From assembly GCA_031769625.1 (NCBI GenBank), contig JAUIMM010000637.1, positions 729,001 to 793,000 on the forward strand: 64,000 nucleotides of DNA, given 5' to 3'. Shown in pieces: positions 31,238-41,633 of this stretch. Position numbers and translations under genes: made by a program. Position 1 is the first letter of the stretch, and each line of letters starts with the position of its first letter. The notes under the pieces are model-generated. The model saw only the letters and a list, made by a program, of their open reading frames with translations, did not search any database and was not told the DNA's origin. Origin of the DNA: Taudactylus pleione. Its lineage: Eukaryota > Chordata > Amphibia > Anura > Myobatrachidae.

Positions 31238-33052
31238 GTGACAATGGACGGGCCTGCTGTGTTCATTTTCATATTCTCTTTTAGAGTGTTCACCATCCTG
31301 GTCAGTTCGGGAATATCCAGTGTCTGTGATGGGGGACCTATTGAGGAAACAGGAGCTGATGACAGTGCTGATGGAGTGGAGAAAGGAGGAGTGCAATGCC
31401 AATCAGGGGACTGTCTGACCAATCTTAGTACTGTTATTGTTAAGAGAGCTGTCATTCCGGATACTCGGGGAAGGTGTGAAGGGTTATCGTCTGAAGATTC
31501 CTGTATTTGTGAGTTTTGTGGGTCCCTAGTTGATGAGAACTGTATTCAACGGTGCCAACCTAAATATAACCCGTACTGGGGAGGGTATCCTTTAGAGGAT
31601 TATCACAGCATGGTAGGCAAAGTGTTAAATCAAACCGATTGCTGGGTGTGTTCACATGTGCCACAGGGACAGCATAATGTAGGGTTGGTGCCATTTCCGC
31701 TGAATATCACGGAAATTTTAGAATTACAAAAGGGGAAAACATTGGATGGAAAATTCCTTTCATCCAAACCGCCTCATTTCAAACTCTATCAATTTCAAGT
31801 AGATAAATCACTTTTGTGTTTAAACATAACCAACCCCAATAAACCCGGAGGTTGGGAAGTGACAGGGAATAATCAGACGATGACCTTCTCACAAAGAGCT
31901 GTTAATGAGTCCATAAACTATGATCTGCTACGCTCAATTAAATCAAGTGGGAAATATTTTAGGTACCGGTATACATTGAGTTCCACCAAAGAAATGATTG
32001 GTAAAGTACCAGATGGTTATTGTGCTAAAATAATACAACCAGAAACTTGCATATACCAGATGGAAGAGCCTGAGATAGGATTGTTTGCAAGAGAAATGTG
32101 TTTAATGATAATGATGCATACCATTCCTTATATTCTCCCTGATAATGTATATTTTATATGTGGAAGAAAAGCGTATAAATGGCTCTCCCCGAGTTCCGAA
32201 GGATTGTGTTATCTGGGAAGAGTAGTCCCAGAAGTTATGACCCTCACACATGTTGAAATGTTGGGAATACATAAAAACACACCGTCACCATATCTTCACA
32301 CACAATATGAACACAGAGGCAAGGGAAATATGATACCTGGTGATATGTATAAAGCCGCTCAGTTAATCAGTGAGATAACTGGCTTCCAAGTTTTAGTCGC
32401 CCTGGATCCCACCAGAATTGCTAGGGGTACATTAAATTTTATATATATCCAGGAACTTGCTAAATTAATAGATAATATCACCGAGATGTACGATGACACA
32501 TTCAGGTACACAGGGAGAGAATTGCAAGTGTACAAGAAAGAACTAGTGCAACACAGGCTAGTGTTGAATTATTTAACTGCTGTTACTGGAGGGTATTGCG
32601 TAACGTTAGCCACCCAATTTGGAGTAAAGTGTTGCACTTATGTCACCAATGATACCAGCGACCCTAAGGAGGTGATAGACCAGAAGATGGATGAGATTCT
32701 GCAGCTAAAGTGGGAATTTCGTAAGAACCATAACGCATCAGTGGCTGAAGCAGGGGAAAAGATAGAAGGATGGGTGTCATGGCTGAACCCAGTGAAATGG
32801 TTCTCGGGTCTAGGAGAGTGGGTCCAGGAAGTGATCGCCAGCGTAGGCAAATTCTTGATCCTTATACTGATTGTCATCATTGTAATTGGCATATGCGTCC
32901 GGTGTGTTCCTATTGTGTTGAAGTGTGGAAAGTGTGAAAACAGAGTGAAACGAAGGAATGAAACTATGATGGTGGTCAGAAATGATAATATGTATACCGA
33001 GGTAGATACAGAACTGCACTACAACCCTGAGCTAGGAAGTAACATCATTTAA
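31238..33052 (+). CDS. env: env: retroviral envelope glycoprotein, intact frame (604 aa)
   Basis: Opens with a hydrophobic signal segment (about residues 6-27), then a Cys-rich surface part with several N-x-S/T sites and CWVC at 135-138, the CxxC motif used for surface-transmembrane disulphide exchange in gamma-type envelopes. The transmembrane subunit has a heptad-like helix before C454, then ten residues, then C465-C466. Gammaretroviral envelopes normally have C-x6-CC. A membrane span lies at about 539-558 with a 46-residue tail. I see no canonical RxKR furin site; HRGKG near residue 370 is the nearest basic patch. Starts 93 bp after pol ends. Membrane fusion would be its role; function of this copy is untested. 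Confidence 0.9.
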   Translation: MTMDGPAVFIFIFSFRVFTILVSSGISSVCDGGPIEETGADDSADGVEKGGVQCQSGDCLTNLSTVIVKRAVIPDTRGRCEGLSSEDSCICEFCGSLVDENCIQRCQPKYNPYWGGYPLEDYHSMVGKVLNQTDCWVCSHVPQGQHNVGLVPFPLNITEILELQKGKTLDGKFLSSKPPHFKLYQFQVDKSLLCLNITNPNKPGGWEVTGNNQTMTFSQRAVNESINYDLLRSIKSSGKYFRYRYTLSSTKEMIGKVPDGYCAKIIQPETCIYQMEEPEIGLFAREMCLMIMMHTIPYILPDNVYFICGRKAYKWLSPSSEGLCYLGRVVPEVMTLTHVEMLGIHKNTPSPYLHTQYEHRGKGNMIPGDMYKAAQLISEITGFQVLVALDPTRIARGTLNFIYIQELAKLIDNITEMYDDTFRYTGRELQVYKKELVQHRLVLNYLTAVTGGYCVTLATQFGVKCCTYVTNDTSDPKEVIDQKMDEILQLKWEFRKNHNASVAEAGEKIEGWVSWLNPVKWFSGLGEWVQEVIASVGKFLILILIVIIVIGICVRCVPIVLKCGKCENRVKRRNETMMVVRNDNMYTEVDTELHYNPELGSNII

Positions 33053-33371
33053 ATGTATAATATTTAGACATGCATAGAAGATATTATTGAAATGTTATTT
33101 ATAGAACACCCAGACAATGTAAAGTCTCAAATTCCCCTTCAAGACTGCTGTTATAAGACTGGTGCATTCCCACACCTGTCACATGATCTCCCAAGATCCG
33201 CGGTGTGCGTATAATAGTAGTTTTATGTCCCCACCCAGAGACACATTATTGATGGATTAAGGAACACCTTGTGCCATTACAGAATAACACTAAATAATAT
33301 GTAAATGTAAGCCTAAAATAAATTTATAGAAAAGATTGTGATAGCATGTTGTTTGCTATCAAAGGGTGGAC
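33053..33371 (+). promoter_or_regulatory. env 3' flank and polypurine tract
   Basis: Non-coding, ending in AAAGGGTGGA (33361-33370) one base before the 3' LTR TG. This is the position and composition of the polypurine tract that primes plus-strand DNA synthesis. Confidence 0.7.
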
Positions 33372-34592
33372 TGTTGAAGCTGAATAATTGAGTAAGACAA
33401 GTTCAGTTTAAAATTCAATCACAGCGACGCCATCTTGCGACTGGCTGCAAGACTCCATTTTAGAAATGCGATCGCAAGACGCCATTTTGCGAATGGCCGC
33501 CTAAGCGCCATTTTAGATAAACTCACATTTTAGTACATGTGGCGATAATACCATTAGCATCATGCGAAGACATCTGTGACCATTATCATATGAAGCAAGT
33601 GGCCAGGTGACAACTGGCTTGGGTAGATAAGTTTCCTGCATAAGTGTTTGTTCACTACGGGTGGTCTGGCTAGAATAAATAAGCTAGCTTCCTGCAATGA
33701 CACAGGAAAGGTGGGAGGGCCTGCTGACAGGAGATGTAGAACTATCTGGCCCAGCATGCTAAAATGTTAGAGACAAGGCACTTATCCTCACACACACATT
33801 AAATATGTCTTTATATCAAATCCCGAATACTCACACATTTCATATTCACACATAAGGTTCCATAAGCATCAAAATGTATGATTCAAGTTGGTTAAGTTAG
33901 TTTAAATGCTAAGAAATAAAGGTTTTTGATAACTAAGGTATTATACATGATAAGCAAGGTGTGTTTGGTCTCGTTCTGATGCATACGCTTTTTACAGCAT
34001 CCCGGTGTTATCGGTGGAGAGATCGCATCATGCAAACTCAAGTTACGGATCGCAGAACTTACAAGCAACAAAATGTTTAGCTGATGGAATGTTACAGGAG
34101 GCGTTACTAGAAAGACCCCTGTTGTCGGAGGCAGGGAAAGTCTATTTGAAACAACCTGTTAAATATGTCGTAACATATGCTTCTCCTCTGGGAACCAATG
34201 AGATCAGCAGGAAGTTTTCCCTTTGTCCTGTTTCAGTCTGGGGGGAATAAATACATGTGCCCATATACTGGTTTAGGAGTCCATGCTGAAGGTTGTATGT
34301 ACTAGGGGTCTCTAGTCTGAGGTCTATCTCTGGGTCCGGAGGCGCAAGCGTATGTATACTGTACTTGGTCTGTATTATTTCCTTTTTACGCCTAAATTAT
34401 GTATGTATAGATTGCGTGTAACTGACTGTACTTTTACCTGAATAATACTTGTGCGTTGGAACCACAGATTCCACTCCTGTCTTTATTTTCGGTCATACTG
34501 CGTACGCAATTAGCGTTGTGTTTAGAGGTTTATAGGAAGGTTTTCAGAAGGTATAGGCAGGGGTATATAGAGGTTCATTTCTAATATTGTTA
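33372..34592 (+). repeat. 3' LTR of the provirus (1221 bp)
   Basis: Begins TGTTGAAGCTG and ends CTAATATTGTTA. It carries 14 extra bases at 33585-33598 (ATCATATGAAGCAA) relative to the 5' LTR. Six of the eight substitutions lie in its first 120 bases. CATC at 34593-34596 completes the 4-bp target duplication. Confidence 0.93.
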
Positions 34593-34596
34593 CATC

Positions 34597-35548
34597 ATAT
34601 GAAGTATTTTCCATAAGCGTTAATAATAGTACACGGCAAAATGGCTGCCGGCTGAACACTAGAGGCAAAAACCTCAAGAAAATGGCCTCCGCTTACTAAG
34701 CGTGTATGCCGGTGGAGGGATGTTGCAGCGCCTGGAGCCGACAACATTGTGACCGCTACAGCATATCCGGTTCATCCTTACCATGGGGGGCACGCAGGTT
34801 AGAGCTCCCTGATGTATTAGGAGCTTAAAGAATTAATGGGGCATTCACTTCTGTGATTTGGCACGCACAACCGGGTCACTTCCTGGATGGTGGAACGCAT
34901 GTTATGGAACCCTATTTTGGTGGTACACATGCCCATTAATAAGGCTAATAGGTTTGGGTATATATAGACCATAAGCAGCACCTTTAGTTATCCTACTGAT
35001 GAAGTCCATAACTAATCTAATGGACGAAACGTTTTGAGGTGGTGTGTGGTATGACAGGTGACTCCTCTACCAGCGACACATATCTACAGATAAGCTTTGA
35101 TATTCTATTTTTTATGTACGAGCATTTGATATGCTTTTGAGTGCTTAATAAACTTGTTTGTGTAGTATTACACTATGGTTTTTCTCTTTTTCCTCCTATG
35201 CATCTATACCATGGTGTAACGGAATGGGATACTAAGTGGTCCTCAGAGACTGGAAAGTGGAGAATTTTTTTTGTGGTTGTTCTTGCTGTTCCTAAAGTGG
35301 TGTATGCCACTATACAAGGTACACCCCCATCTGCAGAGAGGGTGATTACTTTTGGTGAAGGTTGCATAAACATTTTATTGCACTAGGAGGCGCTCTCTTT
35401 CCAATTTTGTTTTCCAGGATTTACGCTGTTTGAACAACAGTGCATGAGAAAAGGAGCTGCCACCCTATACATCTGGAGAGTGCGTCAGTTGATGAACATT
35501 CATTGAAACTGTACTGACTTTATAGGACTCAGCGCCGTGTACTACACT

Positions 35549-35550
<2 letters not shown>
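34597..35550 (+). mobile_element. Penelope-like element 1, 3' portion with terminal repeat
   Basis: Continues the element interrupted at 21862. The segment holds a TATATATAGA tract, a hammerhead-like core at 34996-35030 and an AT-rich tail, the usual layout of a Penelope pseudo-LTR. The open frame at 35141-35386 is not recognisable. The right boundary is not marked by a duplication I can see; the TA tract at 35551 may be the edge. Confidence 0.6.
34996..35030 (+). ncRNA. Hammerhead ribozyme-like core in Penelope element 1
   Basis: CTGATGA (34996-35002), stem II GTCC/GGAC (35004-35007 with 35022-35025) and GAAAC (35026-35030) reproduce the conserved hammerhead core in order. Penelope-like elements are known to carry hammerheads in their pseudo-LTRs. 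Stem III and the cleavage-site side are not clearly formed (GTTTTGAGGTGG), so cleavage activity is doubtful. Confidence 0.6.
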
Positions 35551-35580
<30 letters not shown>

Positions 35581-35584
35581 ATAT
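35551..35584. repeat. TA dinucleotide microsatellite
   Basis: An almost uninterrupted TA run between Penelope elements 1 and 2. Confidence 0.9.
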
Positions 35585-35654
35585 AGCATGTGGAAAGCGG
35601 ACGGCACTCGTGGAGACTCAATGCAAGAAACAATGATGAAGCAACTGTGCTGAA

Positions 35655-35690
35655 GGTCAACGTTTCAGTGTATTATCACTTTTATCAAGA
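35655..35690 (-). ncRNA. Hammerhead-like core in Penelope element 2
   Basis: On the minus strand, CTTGATAA is followed by stem II AGTG/CACT and GAAAC GTTGACC. The first box departs from CTGATGA by an extra T and a G-to-A change, so it is probably a decayed ribozyme. Confidence 0.4.
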
Positions 35691-36108
35691 CATACAGAGA
35701 ACAAATAACATAACATACCTTAAATACTATTCACCCAGTGTGACAGCATCATGCGGCTCAGTCCAAGCGGGAGTCCCGTGACGTCACATGCGGAGCCTCG
35801 GCACCGACGTCACCGTTAGCCCTGGAGGGCATGTCCGCATACAAGTGCACCCATCACCAAGACAACCTAAGTAAACAACGAACATAACATAGAATAGCGG
35901 AGCATATATTAGCCACGTATAGACACAAAGTGTCACAAATAGAACTGAGCTGTGTATAGCCAAACAGTGTAAATATACTGGAAACGATCTATGAGCAGAA
36001 CAGCCACGTACTGGATAGTATGTGCAGACTTTGAAAAAACATGAATAGGAATTCATTTAATTGAGACCTAGAGGTTTGAGAGTCTGTAGGATGTGTATCC
36101 ATCTAGAC

Positions 36109-37739
36109 TCATGCTGTAAAAGGGTACGACCCCTGTCCCCCCCCTCTGCTGTGGGGCAGAATCCAATCGATGATTTTGCAACGTAACGTTGCCAACCCAT
36201 GTTTAAAATCCCTGAAATGTTTAGCAACCGGTTGGTCCATGGGTCTGCCTTCCAGGGCTGTTCTAATGCTCGAGCGATGGAGAGCCATACGCTCCTTCAG
36301 CTGACGAGTAGTTTTACCTACATAAAGGAGCCCGCATGGGCACCTTATGTAGTAGACAACATAACGACTAGTGCAGGTGACTGCATGACGTATAAAGAAC
36401 TTTTTGCCCAAACGGGGATGCAAGAATACATCTCCCGTTTCCAAATGGCTGCAGGTAATGCATCCTGTACATCTATAATTGCCAGGCTTCCTGGTAAGAA
36501 AATGTGCAGGCATCGCGTCTATATGCTGTGAGACATTGTTATGTACCACATAATCCTTAATGTTATGACCCCTTTTAAAGGCAGGTACAATTCTGGCATT
36601 TTTCAACATATCTAGTGAAGGGTCCTCCGTAACCAAGGGCCACATTCGTTTAGCCTTACACATGATATCACTGGAACTAGGTGAAAACTCTTGTACCCAG
36701 ATCATTTGATTTTTGTCCACTGTTTTGGCAGTGGAATGTAGAGCTGCCATTCTGGACACTCTTAACGCTTTCAATTTAGCATCCTTGAGAGCCCTAGGGT
36801 TGTACCCTCTAGCGAGGAACTTCTAGGACATACGTATTTGTAATGATCCCCAGGATGTGATTTCACAGATTGACAAGATGTCCTTGAAGTTCCTCGCTTG
36901 GACCCTTCAAATCTATTGATGTTATTTTCTTCATTATTACTATTCTTATTCGTTAAAAGGTCAATTCTATTTATAGTACTTAATCTTTCCTGAGCTTTCT
37001 TTAGACAGTCTTTACTATAGCCCTTAACAAGGAAATGGTCTGTCATTTCATTCAGCTGTAAATCACACACTTCTTGCTCAGTACAATTACTCTTAAGTAC
37101 TGGCTGAACGGAATGCCTTCAAGCCAGTACCCATGATGTTGGCTGTCCCTCATAATGTAGCTGTTTGAGTCAGTAATCTTTCTATACGTCTTTGTATTCA
37201 ATTCTCCATTTTTCACATAGATATTCAAATCTAAAAAGATAATATTCTGCTTGCTTATAGAGAAAGTTAACTTAATGTTGAAATCATTCTCATTCAATGA
37301 CTGACATAATAAAACCAATTCCTTCTCCGTACCTTTCCATATAAATAAAACATCATCTATAAAACATTGCCAGGACACCAGGCCTCCCCAGCTGATCATT
37401 ATGCCAAATCGACTGATCTTCCCAAAATGCCATAAAAAGATTTGCATAGCTGGGGGCAAACCTGGTGCCTATGGCTGTTCCAACTTGTTGTAAATAAAAA
37501 CATCCATTAAAATAAAAGTAATTATTAATTAAAATTAATTGAATGTTTTCTAAAATAAACTCCTTCACTGGTAATGATAGATCAGATAAATCTAAAAAGT
37601 GGGACACTGCTCTCAAGTCTTGATCTCTCTGGATTATAGTATATAAAGTGGAGACATCTGCACTAATTAAAATATAATGCTCTTCCCACTCCATATCCTT
37701 CAGTTTGTTCAAGACATTATTGGTGACAAAACACCACAT
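36109..37739 (-). pseudogene. Penelope-type reverse transcriptase and GIY-YIG endonuclease, frameshifted
   Basis: Four overlapping minus-strand frames join into one ancestral protein. 37739-37353 has RT motifs ISADVSTLYT and VGTAIGTRFAPSYANLFMA. 37459-37052 has the catalytic box FIDDVLFIW. 37070-36771 covers the thumb and linker. 36774-36109 has a CTGCITC Cys site, RYVVYYIRCPCGLLYVGKT (GIY-YIG) and RQLKERMALHRSSI. At least three frameshifts separate them, so it is dead. RT and endonuclease act together in target-primed insertion of the element RNA. Confidence 0.88.
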
Positions 37740-37740
37740 A

Positions 37741-39080
37741 AACCATCATTTATTTATAAAAAGTGAGAAGCTCATTCAATACTAATAAAAGAGTGAGTAG
37801 TAGGAGCATGGGTTCCCACAGGTGCGGAATCTGCACTATGTGCAGAACAGTTAAAATGAAAAATTTTCATGTACAGTAAAAGGGGTTGACTATCCAATAA
37901 AATAATTCATCCCCTGTAATTCCAAGAATGTTATTTATGGATTGGAATGTAGATGTGGCCTTATAAAAATAGGAAAAACCAGTTGGAACTTGAAAAAAAT
38001 ATTGGCAGAGCATGTATATAACATTAAAAAGGGCTTAGAGACCCATACTGTGTCTGCACATTTTAAACTAACCCATGGGTTAAATCCTTGACAGTTGAAA
38101 TCATTTAGGGGGATCCAACAGATAAACGCAACGTGGAGAACTAAGGATTTGTAAGTGAGACTGTCAAAATCCGAGATGAGATGGATCCACAAACTTAAAA
38201 CCCTCGTACCTAATGGATTGAATGGAGAGTTTGAACTCAAGTGGTTTTTATGATTGCTATTTATATGCTTTTAATTATTATAACTGGTGATGTTTATAAA
38301 TACCAGTCAGCAACTTCTCCTATATTTTTTCAATATTTGTTTTTTAATAATTAACTTTTTGTATGCATGTTTATGTATTATTATGATGTTGTATGTATTT
38401 AAATTGTTGTATTTCCTCTTTTTTTACATATGTATTTTTTCTCTTCCATTTAATGCACTTTATCTGGGACTTTGCAATCAAAGCCTATTAATTTGGCTAC
38501 TTCCGGGTGTTGGAACGCAGTACTGGATGGGTATGCCACATCCGGCCCCACTGGACAACTCCCTCGGGACATTTGCCAATCACCGGAAGTACGTCACTGC
38601 GCCGGGACTATGTAGGGCGCATGGAAATGACAACTTCTGGTAAAAGGAATGCATTGGATCCAGAACACAGCTCTTGTTGTTGAAGTGCTAATTCCGGAGA
38701 AGGAGTGGCTTCCAAAAGAGCGGGAAACATCAGCAGTATGTGGGAGGTGCAGTGTCTATTAAGGAGGGTATTTAACCCTGCCAGGAGACTTCATCACCAT
38801 GCTTCTGACGAAGGACAACATAGCCCGAAATGCGTTAAGCAGGTGAGGTTTGGGACAATTTGGACTGTAGACCTGGAGGACAGAGCAAGAATTGGGCTGG
38901 TGTCTGGGACCCCCCCAACCTGTTGCCGCTATCATCTAGAAGTCCCCTGGTATCCATGTCCTTTGAAACTCCCAAGTTTGTATGCATCCTTTGTGTGATG
39001 CGATATGCCTAATGTTTTTTAACCAAATGTGAGTTTGATTATCTATTAAAATTGTTCATACTGTGCATCAAACGTTATTG
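37741..39080 (+). mobile_element. Penelope-like element 3, plus strand, 5'-truncated
   Basis: The left part (about 37905-38090) encodes a decayed GIY-YIG domain on the plus strand: VIYGLECRCGLIKIGKT then a HVYNIKKGLETHTVSAHFKL segment. A long AT-rich 3' region follows and a terminal repeat with a hammerhead-like core at 38805-38830. It lies head to head with element 2. Confidence 0.7.
38805..38830 (+). ncRNA. Hammerhead-like core in Penelope element 3
   Basis: CTGACGA, a short stem II and GAAAT appear in the right order and spacing. Box I differs from CTGATGA at one base and stem II is only two or three pairs. Likely degenerate. Confidence 0.4.
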
Positions 39081-39410
39081 CACTATGCTATTTTGTTTCC
39101 TTTTTTGAGAGGAACAGTGAGGATAAGTTTTGGGGTTTTCTATGGAAGAGTCCAGAAGGTGAAAGGAACATGGAAAAAATTATCCTTTTGGAATAGAACT
39201 TTTGGAGCCATAAAGGAATATTTGGTGAACTTACCTTTATTAAAAGTCAGACTGATTGTTTATATATCCTCTCAATTTTGGAACATTGACAGCGCCGGAG
39301 TGGAACTCTTATTCTTATATTATTTGTGCTTAAGGGAAATATAAGGGTCCCCTTGAGTTCCAACTGGCTGCAGTTTCTGTGCAGATTCAGAACTATTTGT
39401 ATTTATATCT
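39081..39410. other. No feature recognised
   Basis: It may contain older sequence of the Tc1 fragment that follows, but I cannot align it. Confidence 0.3.
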
Positions 39411-39871
39411 TTTGAAGAAGAGTAAAGAAACAGGCAATGTTGAGGACTGTAGACAGGATTAATGGTGTCCTCAATGCTAAGAAATACAGGCAGGTACTTA
39501 TCCATCATGCAATACCATCAGGGAGGCGTCTGATGCTCCAAATTTATTCTGCAGTGGCGCAACAATCCCAAACATACAGCCAATGTCATTAAGAACTATC
39601 TTTAGCATAGAGAAGAACAAGGAGTCCTGGAAGTGATGATATGACCCCACAGAGCCCTGATCTCAACATCATTGAGTCTGTTGGGATTACATGAAGAGAC
39701 AGAAGGATTTGAGCAAGCCTACATCCACAGAAGATCTGTGGTTAGTTCTCCAAGATGTTTGGAATAACCTCCCTGCCGAGTTCCTTCAAAAACTGTGTGC
39801 AAGTGTACCTAGAAGAATTGATACTGTTTTGAAGGCAAAGGGTGGTCACAGCAAATATTGATTTGATTTAG
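39411..39871 (+). pseudogene. Tc1-type transposase fragment, C-terminal half (first part)
   Basis: Broken frames give RQVLIHHAIPSGRRL, then NNPKHTANVIKNYL (second catalytic region), a SPDLN-like stretch and EDLWLVLQDVWNNLP, in the order of a Tc1 transposase C-terminus. Several stops and shifts. The sequence is cut at 39871 by a Penelope insertion, and the 3' end resumes at 40887. Confidence 0.75.
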
Positions 39872-40886
39872 AATCCTCCTCACACCTACACCTCTGTCAG
39901 ACTAAGGGATGTGATCCATAATGTACCTAAGGGAAGATAAATTGTGTCCCTCTTGTTGAAAATGGTGAGCCACAGGTTGGTCACCATTACCACAGCTAAT
40001 GGCAGAGGTAATGGACATTACATTTAGGGTGTCCGGTATAAGTAGTCTATTAGAGTGCCCTCATGAATTAAGTAGTTTGTATGATATATATATATATTAT
40101 GTGATGTAGCACTCCGGGTCTGTTGATACAGACAAAAATACTGCTACTAGAAGCAGTTAGTCAGTTTTGGTTTATTACCTTTTTCAAGGACGCAAGATAT
40201 ACAAAAAGTGCTTACCATAAATAGTAGATACACCACCAGTGCAGGAAATAGAAAGGCTACTCGCTTCCGGGATCGGCTCCTATCACTGACGTCATCTCAG
40301 TGCGTCCAGCATGTGTCCATCCCGGACAATGTTGCCATAGAAACTGTAAATAAATAAATAGTAAAAACCATCACTTGAGAATAAAAAAGCAGAACCACAT
40401 CCTAAATAAAAGCAGAGAAGGGAAAGACTACTAATGTTTATAAGAGACCGGAGACATCAATTACAGAAAACAATTAAAGAATACATTTTCATTAAGTCGA
40501 AAGGGTTGCACATTGTTTAAAGTTAAACGATGTATCCATTTTGCTTCCAACTGTGACAAGGATTTCTCTCTATCACCACCCGAGGATTAGTATGAACATG
40601 ATCTATCATTTTGTATCTGACTGTCCCCAGATTGTGGTTTCAAAGTTTAAAGTAGCGTGCCATCGGCTGGTCATTCTCCTTGCCCTTCCAGGGCTTGATG
40701 GATAGCCGAGTGGTGGAGGGCCATCCTTTCTTTAAATTGCCTTGTGGTCTTCCCCACAAAGAGGAGACCACAAGGACATCTCAGGAATACATGACCAATT
40801 TTAAACAACTTACCCGAATGTGGTTGTGAAAAAGTATCACCTGTCTCAAGGTAACTACATGCCACGCATCCAACGTATTTATAGTT
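39872..40886 (-). mobile_element. Penelope-like element 4, minus strand, inserted in the Tc1 fragment
   Basis: Minus-strand GIY-YIG remnant at 40671-40865: a Cys-rich start, RCPCGLLFVGKT and RQFKERMALHHSAI. A 3' part runs toward about 40100 and includes a decayed TCCTTGAAAAAGGTAATAAA hammerhead-like remnant on the minus strand. It is flanked by a ~66-bp direct repeat of Tc1 sequence (39806-39871 and 40888-40953), matching the long target duplications Penelope elements can make. Confidence 0.65.
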
Positions 40887-41090
40887 ACCTAGAAGAATTG
40901 ATGCTGTCTTGAAGGCAAAGGGTGGTCACACCAAATATTGATTTGATTTAGATCTCTCTTCTGTTCATTCACTTTGCATTTTGTTAACTGATAAAAATAA
41001 ACTATTAACACTTGTATTTTTGAAAGCATTCTTACTGTGCAGCATTGTTTCCACACCTGCCTAAAACGTTTGCACAGTATTGTGTACGTG
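40887..41090 (+). mobile_element. Tc1-type element, 3' end (second part)
   Basis: Repeats the last transposase codons (AGAAGAATTGATGCTG, GGCAAAGGGTGGTCAC) and continues to a terminal sequence ending CTAAAACGTTTGCACAGTA, the outer end of a Tc1-like inverted repeat. Confidence 0.65.
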
Positions 41091-41298
41091 TATATATGAT
41101 GGATGAAACATGTTGGGAAGCTGCTCTTCTTGCCGTATGAACGATCTTTACATATGAATCAGATAAGCATTGAACCTTTTAAATCCTATTGTCTTTTTAA
41201 AAACTTTTTTTCTTCCTTCTTTGCATATATTATAATCTTACTGTGCTATGAATTGGATGTTATTAACTATTGTTTTATGTAGTGTATTTATTAACTTA

Positions 41299-41475
41299 GG
41301 GGTATATTTACTAAGGTGCGGGTTTTTGGAAGTGGTTTTGTTGCCCATAGCAACCAATCAGATTCTAGCTATTACCTTCTCTAGAAGGTGCTAGATAAAT
41401 GTTAAATAGAATCTGATTGGTTGCTACGGGCAACAAAACCACTTCTAAAAACCCGCACCTTAGTAAATATACCCC
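41299..41475. mobile_element. MITE, GGGGTATATTTACTAA family (copy 2)
   Basis: GGGGTATATTTACTAAGGTG mirrored by CACCTTAGTAAATATACCCC, with TTA on both sides (41296-41298 and 41476-41478). 177 bp, almost fully palindromic, so the whole element can fold into one long hairpin. Same family as 1941-2114 but better preserved. Confidence 0.92.
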
Positions 41476-41633
41476 TTATTGTCTAATAATACTTGCACAG
41501 CACATTGCACTTTATTATTCACCTGGTTACCCATTAAGGGTTCTTTAGAGGTTGTGATCATTGCTAGGCTGTGCTTTGGATTTTTGTTCATGTAGAAATA
41601 AATTGCTATATATATATATCTTTATCACACTCT

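Larger units (their letters stand above)
21863..34592 (+). mobile_element. Endogenous retrovirus, gammaretrovirus-like, 12.7 kb with LTRs
   Basis: Bounded by two 1.2-kb LTRs and a 4-bp target duplication CATC. Contents in order: 5' LTR, tRNA-Pro-like primer site, leader with a strong splice donor, broken gag with a LINE-type insertion, the rest of gag, an amber codon, pol in the same frame, env, polypurine tract, 3' LTR. Gag and pol sharing a frame with one UAG between them, a single zinc knuckle, and a proline-tRNA primer site are all gammaretroviral traits. Env departs from the usual pattern. The gag breaks mean this copy is not functional by itself. Confidence 0.95.
35585..37740 (-). mobile_element. 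Penelope-like element 2, minus strand, 5'-truncated
   Basis: On the minus strand, RT then GIY-YIG endonuclease then a 3' repeat that ends at the TA tract. The 3' part contains a hammerhead-like core (35655-35690). The RT lacks its N-terminal region, consistent with 5' truncation at about 37740. Confidence 0.8.
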
